Shown in pieces: positions 6,526 to 13,059 of a stretch of 14,519 nucleotides of DNA. This DNA comes from Clostridiales bacterium (lineage in GTDB: Bacteria; Bacillota; Clostridia; Oscillospirales; Oscillospiraceae), in assembly GCA_021203685.1 (NCBI GenBank), contig JAJQAS010000259.1, positions 1-14,519 on the forward strand. Reading direction: 5' to 3'. Position numbers and translations under genes: made by a program. Numbering within the stretch: position 1 is the stretch's first letter; the number at the start of each line of letters is the position of its first letter. The notes beneath the pieces were generated by a model that worked only from the letters and a program-made list of their open reading frames with translations, did no database searches and was not told where the DNA came from.

Positions 6526-7524
6526 ATGTCGCTGAAACAAATTGCCGAGATGGTGGGAACGTCCGTCTCCACGGTATCCCGCGTGCTCAACAACGCCTCG
6601 CCCAAATGCGCCTCGAAGGAATTGCAGGAGCGCATCTGGACGGCGGCGCATGAGATCGGATACCGGCCCAACGAGGCCGCCCGCGCCCTACAGGGCGGCG
6701 GGACAAAAAAAGGCACGGCGACGCCCCTGCGGGTCACCGTGCTGATGGCGCGATTCCACAAAGTGGAGTCGGACCCCTTTTTTGAAGACCTGCTGCACTG
6801 CCTGAAAACCGAGCTGTACGCCCAGGGGGCGCTGCTGCACCGGGTCGTTTACGTGGACGAGGGGCTGGAGGCGGAGGTGGCCGCTTCCAACGGGGTCATT
6901 GTGCTGGGCCGCTGTTCCCGTTCCCTTCTGGAGCGGCTCCGGCAGCAAAACCGGAACCTGGTGGGTATTTGGCGCAACACCATGGACTTTGCGGTGGATG
7001 AGGTGGTCTGCGACGGCAAAAAGGCGGCGGAGCTGGCCATGGAGCATCTCATTGGGCTGGGCCACCGCAGCATCGCCTACATCGGAGACTGTTCCTTTGA
7101 GAGCCGGTATGTGGGGTATTGCAGCAGCCTGATTCAACACGACATCCCCATCAACTACGGCCTCATCAAATCCACCGACCAGACCTTCGCCCAGGGGCGG
7201 GAGGCCATTTTGAAGCTCCTGGAGGGGGAGAGCGGATTCTCCGCCGTGTTCTGCGCCAACGACATCACCGCCGTCAGTGTGCTCCAGACGCTGAACGAAC
7301 AGAAGCGGCGCGCTGTCCGCCCCATCTCGGTCATCTCCATCGATGACATCGAGGGCCTGTGGGACCGGGAACCGGCGTTGACCACCGTGCACATCCCCCG
7401 GCAGGAGATGGCCCACATGGCGGTGCAGACGCTGCTGGACCGCATCCGCCGGGGCCACCGGGAGACGGTCCGCATCGAATTTCCCTGTAAGATCATCCAG
7501 CGGGAGAGCTGTTTTCCGCTCTGA
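6526..7524 (+). CDS. LacI-family transcriptional regulator, likely repressor of the sulfate importer
   Basis: DNA-binding regulator of 332 residues. The N-terminal helix-turn-helix reads LKQIAEMVGTSVSTVSRVLN, followed by the hinge region YRPNEAARAL near 46-55. The remainder is a periplasmic-binding-protein-like effector domain with family landmarks HLIGLGHRSIAYIGD, VFCANDITAVSVLQ and VISIDDIEGLW. The ATG follows AGAGGTG with a seven-base gap. It is divergent from the sulfate ABC operon, and two identical LacI-type palindromes lie in the shared control region. By position it probably senses a sulfur-related metabolite, but the ligand cannot be read from sequence. Family assignment is secure; target and ligand are inference. 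Confidence 0.9.
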   Translation: MSLKQIAEMVGTSVSTVSRVLNNASPKCASKELQERIWTAAHEIGYRPNEAARALQGGGTKKGTATPLRVTVLMARFHKVESDPFFEDLLHCLKTELYAQGALLHRVVYVDEGLEAEVAASNGVIVLGRCSRSLLERLRQQNRNLVGIWRNTMDFAVDEVVCDGKKAAELAMEHLIGLGHRSIAYIGDCSFESRYVGYCSSLIQHDIPINYGLIKSTDQTFAQGREAILKLLEGESGFSAVFCANDITAVSVLQTLNEQKRRAVRPISVISIDDIEGLWDREPALTTVHIPRQEMAHMAVQTLLDRIRRGHRETVRIEFPCKIIQRESCFPL

Positions 7525-7533
7525 GGCGGCGTT

Positions 7534-7791
7534 TCACTCCGTCAGCCCCGCCAGCGCCAGTTTCTCCCGGCGGGTCAGGCCCTTGATGGCCCTTTCCCGG
7601 CGCAGAGCCTCGCCCCTGGTGGGCTGCTCCTCCCGGTAGACCACCCGCACCGGCAGGCGGCTGCGGGTGTACTTCGCCCCCCGGCCCCGGTTGTGGACGG
7701 CGGCCCGCCGGTCCACGTCGGCGGCGATGCCGGTGTAGAGGGTGCCGTCGGCGCACCGGACCATATAGACCCACCAGCTGTGCGGTTCCAT
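7534..7791 (-). CDS. Small GIY-YIG nuclease-superfamily protein (UPF0213/YhbQ-YazA type)
   Basis: A single GIY-YIG domain of 85 residues, the full length for this small family. The two tyrosine motifs appear as VYM (residues 8-10) and YTG (19-21), followed by VDRRAAVHNRGRGAKYTRSR and the C-terminal EALRRERAIKGLTRREK. The start at 7791 is chosen because AGGAGG lies eight bases upstream; a longer in-frame start at 7881 would add residues unlike the family. Members resemble structure-specific nucleases, and their cellular role is poorly defined. It ends nine bases from the end of the LacI-type gene, with the two genes convergent. No clear terminator separates them. Confidence 0.88.
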   Translation of the reverse strand: MEPHSWWVYMVRCADGTLYTGIAADVDRRAAVHNRGRGAKYTRSRLPVRVVYREEQPTRGEALRRERAIKGLTRREKLALAGLTE

Positions 7792-7865
7792 CCGTATCGC
7801 CTCCTCTTTCGTTCGGTTTCCCCCAGAATAGCGCGAAAAAGGGAAAATTGCAAGGGTTCCACACA

Positions 7866-7893
7866 CAAAAGCGCCGCCCAAACGGACGGCGCT
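7866..7893 (-). terminator. Terminator-like hairpin on the minus strand
   Basis: AGCGCCG (7870-7876) and CGGCGCT (7887-7893) form a perfect 7-bp GC-rich stem with a ten-base loop. On the minus strand it is followed by TTTTGTGT. No annotated gene lies upstream on that strand, so it could end a short RNA from about 8064 or attenuate the GIY-YIG gene. Confidence 0.45.
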
Positions 7894-7924
7894 GTGTTAT
7901 TTGAAACGAATCGAAAAATGATTC

Positions 7925-8069
7925 GGGATTTTTAGTCTGCCCCTCGCGCCGACAGCTGTCAGCGAGTGGAGCAGTGAGGTCAGATCAAGATGTGGCCCAT
8001 CTGTAAAGAGCTTCGTCGGCGGAGACGTCCCCCGGAGGCTTCCGCCGCCGCTCCTTGTTTGACTGTCCC
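7925..8069. ncRNA. Candidate structured RNA, strand unresolved
   Basis: A compact set of nested pairings lies in a 549-base gap without a gene (7792-8340). A closing stem forms from GGGA (7925-7928) with TCCC (8066-8069) and AGTC (7934-7937) with GACT (8061-8064). Inside it are three hairpins: one with CTCGC/GCGAG (within 7937-7974), CAGAT/ATCTG (7981-8003), and GAGC..CGGCGGA with TCCGCCG..GCTC (8008-8053). On the minus strand an extended -10 TGGTAAGAT (8071-8079) and the hairpin at 7870-7893 would frame an RNA of about 190-200 bases. On the plus strand the terminator at 8156-8178 could end one instead. I do not recognise the family, and it does not match my recollection of the c-di-AMP riboswitch. 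Confidence 0.3.
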
Positions 8070-8155
8070 TATCTTACCACCATGCCGGGGCGAATTGTTG
8101 GCGAAATTGCGAAAGAGTTGTAAAAAGAACATGAATCGTTTTGCGAATTTTGCAC

Positions 8156-8178
8156 AAACGGAAAGTTCTTCCGTTTTT
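8156..8178 (+). terminator. Intrinsic terminator-like hairpin, plus strand
   Basis: AAACGGAA (8156-8163) pairs with TTCCGTTT (8169-8176) around a five-base loop, giving a perfect 8-bp stem ending in a run of five T. It has no obvious plus-strand gene upstream, which supports an unannotated transcript in 7900-8150 or readthrough control upstream of the potassium genes. Confidence 0.5.
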
Positions 8179-8223
8179 GGGGACGTCCGAAAGGGGCGGA
8201 GCGGGTTTCCCGGTGCAAAGGGC

Positions 8224-8252
8224 TTGCAATCTCAGGAAAGGTTTGTTATGAT
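8224..8252 (+). promoter_or_regulatory. Predicted ktrB promoter
   Basis: TTGCAA (8224-8229), a 17-base spacer and TATGAT (8247-8252, five of six consensus). Transcription would start near 8259, about 80 bases before the chosen GTG start. Confidence 0.6.
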
Positions 8253-8340
8253 ACTATTTAATGAAGAAACAGTATGGCAGGCCGTTCCATGGTTTCCCCT
8301 CCGTTGTTCTCCCGGCCCGCGGCAGGAGGTCCCCCCAGCA

Positions 8341-9672
8341 GTGAAAAAACAGCGCAAAAAATTCAACTTTTCCGCCAACCCGGGGCGGGTGCTGGCTTTC
8401 AGCTTTTTTGCCATTATCCTGGTGGGGACGGCGCTGCTGACGCTGCCCGTCTCCAGCCGGGACGGGACCTGGACCAGCCCATTGACCGCCCTCTTCACCG
8501 CCACCAGCGCCACCTGCGTCACCGGCCTTGCCACGGTGGACACGGGGCTGTGGTGGAGCGGCTTCGGCCAGGCGGTGATTTTGGTGATGATCCAGCTGGG
8601 CGGGCTGGGGTTTATGACGGTGTTTTGCACCTGCGCCATTCTGTTGCGCCGCCGCCTGTCCATCTCCCGGCAGATGGTGCTGATGGGGGCGCTGAACGTC
8701 AACACCGTGGAGGACGCCCTTGGTATCGCCAAACACGCGGTGCTGCTGACCCTCTCCTTCGAGGGGGCGGGGGCTGTTGTGCTGGCGGCGCGGTTCGTGC
8801 CGGAGTACGGCTGGGCCAGAGGCATCTGGTACGGCGTGTTCCACGCCGTCTCCGCCTTCTGCAACGCCGGGTTCGACCTGGTGGGGGGCATGGCGAACTA
8901 TGCCTGCGACCCGGTGGTCAACCTGACGCTGATCGTCTTAATTATCTGCTCCGGCCTGGGCTTCTTCGTCTGGGAGGAGCTGCTGTGGCGCAGGGAACGA
9001 ACGCTCTCCCTGCCCAGCCGCCTGGTGCTGCTGACCACGGCGGCGCTGGTGGTCTCCGGCACGGTGTTTTTCCTGCTGCTGGAGTGGGACGGCGCGTTCA
9101 GCGGGTTCACCGCGCCCCAAAAGCTGCTGTCGGCCCTGTTCCAGTCGGTGACGCTGCGGACAGCGGGTTTTTCCACCGTGGACCAGGGGGCGCTGACCGA
9201 GAGCAGCCAGGCCCTGAGCATCTTCTATATGCTCATCGGCGGCGGTTCCGGCTCCACCGCCGGCGGTATTAAGGTAGGTACCGCCGCAGTGCTGGCCCTT
9301 GCCATGCGCTCCGGTCTTCACGGCCGGGAGCGGGTGACGGTGCGGGGCCGCACCATCCCCCACCGGCAGGTGTTCAACGCCATGACGCTGACGCTGTTGG
9401 TGGTCATGGCCTTCTTCGCCGGGGCGGTGTTCCTCTCCGTCCGGGAGGGGCTGCCCTTCCTGGCCTCCGCCTTCGAGACGGCTTCCGCCATCGCCACGGT
9501 GGGCCTCTCCACCGGCATCACGTCGACTCTCTCCGCTCAGTCTCAGGTGGTGCTGATCTGCCTGATGTACCTGGGACGGGTGGGCATTTTGTCCTTCTCC
9601 TTCGCGGTGCTGACCCACCGGCCGGTGGAGGAAAAGATCAGCTATCCCTATGTGGATATGATGATCGGGTAA
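8341..9672 (+). CDS. ktrB: Potassium uptake transporter, KtrB/TrkH family membrane subunit
   Basis: The K+-translocating subunit of a Ktr system, 443 residues from GTG at 8341, the usual size for KtrB. I chose this start because AGGAGGT (8324-8330) lies ten bases upstream; a longer open frame from 7990 adds a basic, non-family extension that crosses the terminator and promoter region. Four pore loops are visible: SATCVTGLATVDTG (about 56-69), HAVSAFCNAGFDL (168-180), SVTLRTAGFSTVD (269-281) and ETASAIATVGLSTGIT (379-394). The conserved GGGSGSTAGGIKV (300-312) lies between loops three and four. The regulatory partner KtrA is downstream but separated by 499 bases of repeats rather than adjacent. 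Confidence 0.92.
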   Translation: MKKQRKKFNFSANPGRVLAFSFFAIILVGTALLTLPVSSRDGTWTSPLTALFTATSATCVTGLATVDTGLWWSGFGQAVILVMIQLGGLGFMTVFCTCAILLRRRLSISRQMVLMGALNVNTVEDALGIAKHAVLLTLSFEGAGAVVLAARFVPEYGWARGIWYGVFHAVSAFCNAGFDLVGGMANYACDPVVNLTLIVLIICSGLGFFVWEELLWRRERTLSLPSRLVLLTTAALVVSGTVFFLLLEWDGAFSGFTAPQKLLSALFQSVTLRTAGFSTVDQGALTESSQALSIFYMLIGGGSGSTAGGIKVGTAAVLALAMRSGLHGRERVTVRGRTIPHRQVFNAMTLTLLVVMAFFAGAVFLSVREGLPFLASAFETASAIATVGLSTGITSTLSAQSQVVLICLMYLGRVGILSFSFAVLTHRPVEEKISYPYVDMMIG

Positions 9673-9675
9673 TAT

Positions 9676-9710
9676 CAATGTGCAATTTGCAATGAGCAAT
9701 GTGCAATTAT
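9676..9710 (+). repeat. CAATNNG heptad tandem array
   Basis: Five seven-base units, CAATGTG-CAATTTG-CAATGAG-CAATGTG-CAATTAT, starting four bases after the ktrB stop. The same unit type recurs after the RNA methyltransferase gene at 11614. Confidence 0.8.
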
Positions 9711-9819
9711 GAGGGGAACCGAATGTTTCCGCTTTCTCGCCGAACGTATTGCTTTCAGGTGCGCTCCGGTTATAGAATTAACTGGCTATCCCTTTGAATC
9801 AGCCTTATCAATAATCCCG

Positions 9820-10110
9820 GCGAGAAACCCCTCCGCCATGCTCCGCATGGTCCCCCTCCCCTTTCAGGGGAGGCGAGGGGGGGATAGTGCTTGTCAATTA
9901 GTTAGCGTGTTTTGCTCAAGCAAGAGAAGCTGGGAATATAATTCACAAAATGGAAATGCTTCACACTTTACCTATAACGAAGTGCCATTCCGCAACTGAC
10001 CACCCCTCTTGCCTCCCCTGAAAGGGCAGGGAGGGGCAAAGCCCCGGAAGTGCCGCTTGACGGCGGAGGAGGGCCGCCGCCTTTAGGCGGTGGCGGAGGG
10101 GTTTCCGGCG
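9820..10110. repeat. MITE-like composite of two inverted repeat copies between ktrB and ktrA
   Basis: The left end (from 9820) and the reverse complement of the right end (to 10110) share a AAACCCCTCCGCCA core next to CGGCGA/CGCCGG, that is, terminal inverted repeats of about 20 bases. The left part (9820-9893) has stem CCATGC-TCC-GCATGG and CCCCTTTCAGGGG. The right part (9985-10110, opposite strand) has CCGCC-TAAA-GGCGG in the same place plus the CCCTTTCAGGGG module and an AAGAGGGGTGGTCAGTTG tail. About 90 AT-rich bases separate the two parts. A short open frame at 9709-9999 is built from repeats and has no recognisable protein. The remainder of the ktrB-ktrA gap holds only the heptad array and a weak -10-like TATAAT at 9937-9942. 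Confidence 0.6.
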
Positions 10111-10171
10111 TGCGGCTGAGTAAGCAGGATAACCGCGGAAGATAAAATTTCTCCTCTGGAGGACTTGTTTT

Positions 10172-10846
10172 ATGAAAACCTACGCAGTTGTGGGCCTGGG
10201 CCGCTTTGGCGACGCCGTGGCCCGGGAGCTGATGCGCCCCGTCAAGGGCCGCCGCCCCTCCAACGAGGTGCTGGCCCTGGACATCGACGAGGAGCACATC
10301 CAGACCATCGCTGACCACGTGACCCGGGCGGTGCAGGCCGACCTGCGGGACCCGGAGGTGGTGCAGGCCCTGAACGTGGCGGCCTGCGACGTGGTGTTGG
10401 TGTGCATCGGTTCCGACATCAGCACCAGCGTGCTCATCACGCTGAACCTGAAAGAGGCCGGGGCCAAATGCGTCATCGCCAAGGCCAGCAGCGAGGCTCA
10501 CCGCCGGATTCTGGAGCGCATCGGCGCGGACCGGGTCATCTTCCCCGAACACGACGTGGGGCGGCGGCTGGCTCACACCCTGAGCCAGCACAGCGCCTAT
10601 GACCTGCTGGACCTCTCCGATGACTACGCGGTGGTGCGGGTCCCCATCCCCAAAAGCTGGTGGGGCAAGACCCTGGCGGAGCTGAACGTCCGGGCAAAAT
10701 ACGACCTCAATGTGCTGACCATTCAGGCCAGCGGCAGCAGCCAGCTCCAGGTCTCCCCCTCCCCCCAGACCCCCCTGCCGGAGCAGGGCGGGGTCATGTC
10801 TGTGCTGACCAGCCAGGAGGCTCTGGCGCGGCTCCAGCAGCTGTGA
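10172..10846 (+). CDS. ktrA: Potassium uptake regulatory subunit, KtrA/TrkA family (RCK protein)
   Basis: Cytoplasmic gating subunit of the Ktr potassium channel, 224 residues. The N-terminal RCK_N Rossmann domain opens with YAVVGLGRFGDAVA, where GLGRFG at 8-13 is the nucleotide-binding glycine motif. The acidic end of strand two is seen in LALDIDEEHI. The RCK_C (TrkA-C) domain covers about residues 135-224 and ends in SVLTSQEALARLQQL. The known partner is the KtrB ring, and the RCK_C domain in Firmicutes often binds c-di-AMP. GGAGG lies nine bases before the ATG. Twelve bases separate its stop from the next gene, so the two are probably co-transcribed. Separation from ktrB by the repeat element implies either readthrough or its own promoter. 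Confidence 0.93.
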   Translation: MKTYAVVGLGRFGDAVARELMRPVKGRRPSNEVLALDIDEEHIQTIADHVTRAVQADLRDPEVVQALNVAACDVVLVCIGSDISTSVLITLNLKEAGAKCVIAKASSEAHRRILERIGADRVIFPEHDVGRRLAHTLSQHSAYDLLDLSDDYAVVRVPIPKSWWGKTLAELNVRAKYDLNVLTIQASGSSQLQVSPSPQTPLPEQGGVMSVLTSQEALARLQQL

Positions 10847-10858
10847 CGGGAGGCGGAC

Positions 10859-11620
10859 ATGGAACGAATCACCAGCCGCACCAACCCTCTGCTGGGCCAC
10901 ATCAAAAAGCTGTTGAAAGACCGGGGCTACCGCCGGGAGACGGGGGAGTTCGTCTGTGACGGCGTGAAGCTGCTGGAGGAGGCCCTCCGCTGGGACGCGG
11001 AAATCACTACATTGATCTGCTCCGAGGGGCTGGAGCTGCCCGCCCTGCCCAAAACCGGGCGGCTGGTGCAGGTGCCCGCCGGGGTGATGGCCTCGGTCTC
11101 CCCCATGAAGGCCCCCCAGGGGGTGTTGTTCACCTGCAAACAGCCCGATTTGACCCCGCCGGAGCGGCTGGACGGGCGAACCTATCTGGTGCTGGACGGT
11201 CTCCAGGACCCCGGCAACGTGGGCACCATCTGGCGCAGCGCCGACGCCTTTGGGGCGGCGGGACTGCTGCTCACCGGCCACAGCGCCGACCCTTACAGCT
11301 GGAAGGCCGTCCGGGCCAGCATGGGGGCGGCGTTTCGTCTGCCCGTGTGGGAGGCCACGCCGGAGGAACTGAAACAATTATGCCGCGCCAGCGGCCTGCC
11401 CCTGTGGGGCACCGCCCTCCAGGCGGACACCGCCGACCTGCGGCAGTCGGGCGGGGGCCGCTGCGCCCTGGCTGTCGGCAGCGAGGGCAGCGGCCTCTCG
11501 CCGGAGGTGCTGGCCCTGTGCGACGGGACAGTGAAAATTCCCATGGAACCCCAGTGCGAGTCGCTGAACGCGGCCATGGCTGCTACGGTGGTGCTGTGGG
11601 AACGCTATCGTTCCAATTAG
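10859..11620 (+). CDS. SpoU/TrmH-family RNA 2'-O-methyltransferase
   Basis: SAM-dependent RNA ribose methyltransferase of 253 residues. An N-terminal substrate-binding domain (about 1-95, ITSRTNPLLGHIKKLL and FVCDGVKLLEEAL) precedes the knotted SPOUT domain. Motif 1 is LDGLQDPGNVGTIWRSADAFG (112-132, with Asn120 and Arg126), motif 2 GSEGSGLSPEV (207-217) and motif 3 IPMEPQCESLNAAMAATVV (228-246). It is like RlmB/YsgA proteins, but the exact RNA target cannot be read. GGGAGG precedes the ATG by five bases. The TAG stop and the Asn before it are part of the first CAATTAG heptad unit, so the repeat array begins inside the gene's end. Confidence 0.92.
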   Translation: MERITSRTNPLLGHIKKLLKDRGYRRETGEFVCDGVKLLEEALRWDAEITTLICSEGLELPALPKTGRLVQVPAGVMASVSPMKAPQGVLFTCKQPDLTPPERLDGRTYLVLDGLQDPGNVGTIWRSADAFGAAGLLLTGHSADPYSWKAVRASMGAAFRLPVWEATPEELKQLCRASGLPLWGTALQADTADLRQSGGGRCALAVGSEGSGLSPEVLALCDGTVKIPMEPQCESLNAAMAATVVLWERYRSN

Positions 11621-11692
11621 CAATTAGCAATGTGCGATTTGCAATTCAGAAAAACAACCATTGCACATTGCTGATTGCCGATTGCACATTTT
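11614..11692. repeat. Inverted CAATNNG heptad arrays after the RNA methyltransferase
   Basis: Five direct units (11614-11648: CAATTAG, CAATTAG, CAATGTG, CGATTTG, CAATTCA), a ten-base spacer, then about five units in inverted orientation (11659-11692). The arms 11619-11638 and 11660-11679 pair at 17 of 20 positions, so a transcript would fold into a long hairpin. A downstream T run is short, so terminator function is possible but not clear. Confidence 0.75.
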
Positions 11693-11731
11693 GATGAGTC
11701 AAGGATAACAACACGATAAGGGGGGCACGAT

Positions 11732-13015
11732 ATGCTGTCTGTGACAAAATTCTGGGTGTGGCTGTCCACGGTCTGCACACCGGAGGCCGCCTGGCGGGTC
11801 TACCGCCATTTTGGCTCGCCGGAGACGGCGTATTTTGCCGACGCGGCGGAGTACCGGGCCGTGGAGGGCCTGAGTGCCCGGCAGATTGCCCGGCTGGAGG
11901 ACAGATCCGCCGCCTCCCGGCAGGTGGAGCGCATTTTGGCGGACTGCGACCGGCTGGGGGCGCATATTTCCACCTGGCAGGACGCAGATTATCCCGAGCG
12001 GCTGCGGAACATCTACACGCCGCCCATGGTGCTCTACTTCCTGGGCCGTCCCCTGCGGCTGGAGGAGGAGTGCGCCATCGCCATGGCCGGTTCCCGGCGG
12101 TGTTCCGCCTACGGCCGCTCTATGGCGGAGAAATTTGCCCGGGACCTGACCCGGCGGGGCGCGCTGGTGGTGACGGGCATGGCCCCCGGCTGCGACGAGG
12201 CGGCCCTCATCGGCGCCATGCGGGCGGGGGGACCGGTGGCCGCGCTGCTGCCCGGCGGGGTGGACGTGCCCTTCGAGAACAACGCCTATTACCGCCAGCT
12301 CTACCGGGATGTGGCCTCCCTGGGCACGCTTATCAGCACCTACCCGCCGGGGACGGACAACGACCACGCCCACTTCCGCTTCCGCAACCCGGTCCTCACC
12401 GGCCTGTGCGTGGCGACTTTTTGCATCGAGGCCCCGGCCCGCAGCGGGGTGTTACAGGTGGCCTCCTGCGCCCAGGAGCAGCAGCGGACGGTGTACACCA
12501 TCCCCGCCAACCTGACCTCCGCCTCCGCGGCGGGCACCAACGCGCTGCTCTGCGGCGGGACGGCGCTGCCGGTGTTGTCGGCGGAAGACCTGCTGCTGCC
12601 CTACCGGGAGCGCTATGCGCGGCTGAACCCCGCCCCTGCGGCGGCGCCCGGGCCAAAGGCCCCGCCGCCCAAAGCTGCCGCCGCGAGGCCGGAAAAAAGA
12701 GCGCCGCATCCCGCGCCTGAGGCGAAGAAATCCCCCGCTCCCCGGGTGGAAACGCCCCCGGCGGCGGAAAAAAAGGTTGGCAGCGGCGAAAACTCAGACT
12801 ATATTGACTTACGGAAAAACCGTTCTAACTTCACGGACGATGAGCAGGCGGTGCTTTTGGCTCTCCAATCCGGGGAAAAGTCCGCCGAGGAGCTGACCGC
12901 CGAAACCGGCGCTCCCTCGCCCCGCGTGCTGGCGGCGCTGACGCTGCTGACCCTGCGGGGCTATGTGGAGGAGCTGTCCGGGGGCCGGTTTAAAACCGGT
13001 GTGCGGGTCAAGTGA
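11732..13015 (+). CDS. dprA: DNA-processing protein DprA (Smf)
   Basis: Single-stranded-DNA-binding protein that loads RecA during natural transformation, 427 residues. The N-terminal helical region (1-100) is followed by a Rossmann-like DprA domain (about 105-295) with AGSRRCSAYG (119-128), LVVTGMAPGCDEAALIGA, LLPGGVDVPFENN, LISTYPPGTD (200-209) and a diverged FRNPVLTGL (217-225). An Ala/Pro/Lys-rich linker spans 300-350, then a C-terminal winged helix (367-427, from FTDDEQAVLLALQSG) of the DprA type. Several motif positions differ from the usual family: GMAPGCD for GLARGID and RNPVL for RNRII. The ATG is preceded by AAGGGGGG six bases upstream. It lies 44 bases before topA, a common Firmicutes pairing. 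Confidence 0.9.
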   Translation: MLSVTKFWVWLSTVCTPEAAWRVYRHFGSPETAYFADAAEYRAVEGLSARQIARLEDRSAASRQVERILADCDRLGAHISTWQDADYPERLRNIYTPPMVLYFLGRPLRLEEECAIAMAGSRRCSAYGRSMAEKFARDLTRRGALVVTGMAPGCDEAALIGAMRAGGPVAALLPGGVDVPFENNAYYRQLYRDVASLGTLISTYPPGTDNDHAHFRFRNPVLTGLCVATFCIEAPARSGVLQVASCAQEQQRTVYTIPANLTSASAAGTNALLCGGTALPVLSAEDLLLPYRERYARLNPAPAAAPGPKAPPPKAAAARPEKRAPHPAPEAKKSPAPRVETPPAAEKKVGSGENSDYIDLRKNRSNFTDDEQAVLLALQSGEKSAEELTAETGAPSPRVLAALTLLTLRGYVEELSGGRFKTGVRVK

Positions 13016-13059
13016 CCGCCGTCGATCCCGTACTTCAATTCGTTGGAGGAACTTTCTTT

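Noticed and set aside
7925..8180. c-di-AMP (ydaO) riboswitch upstream of the potassium genes
   Set aside because: This would fit the gene context, but the conserved ydaO sequence blocks I know are not present, so I only call an unidentified structured region.
7990..8340. N-terminal extension of ktrB up to 7990
   Set aside because: It crosses a terminator hairpin and a good promoter and encodes basic, non-family sequence; the GTG at 8341 has a strong ribosome site and gives the normal KtrB length.
9709..9999. 96-codon plus-strand open frame between ktrB and ktrA
   Set aside because: It is composed largely of dispersed repeat and heptad sequence, lacks a convincing ribosome site and has no recognisable domain.
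3176..11692. CRISPR array from the short repeats
   Set aside because: The units are seven bases in direct tandem without spacers, and there are no cas genes.
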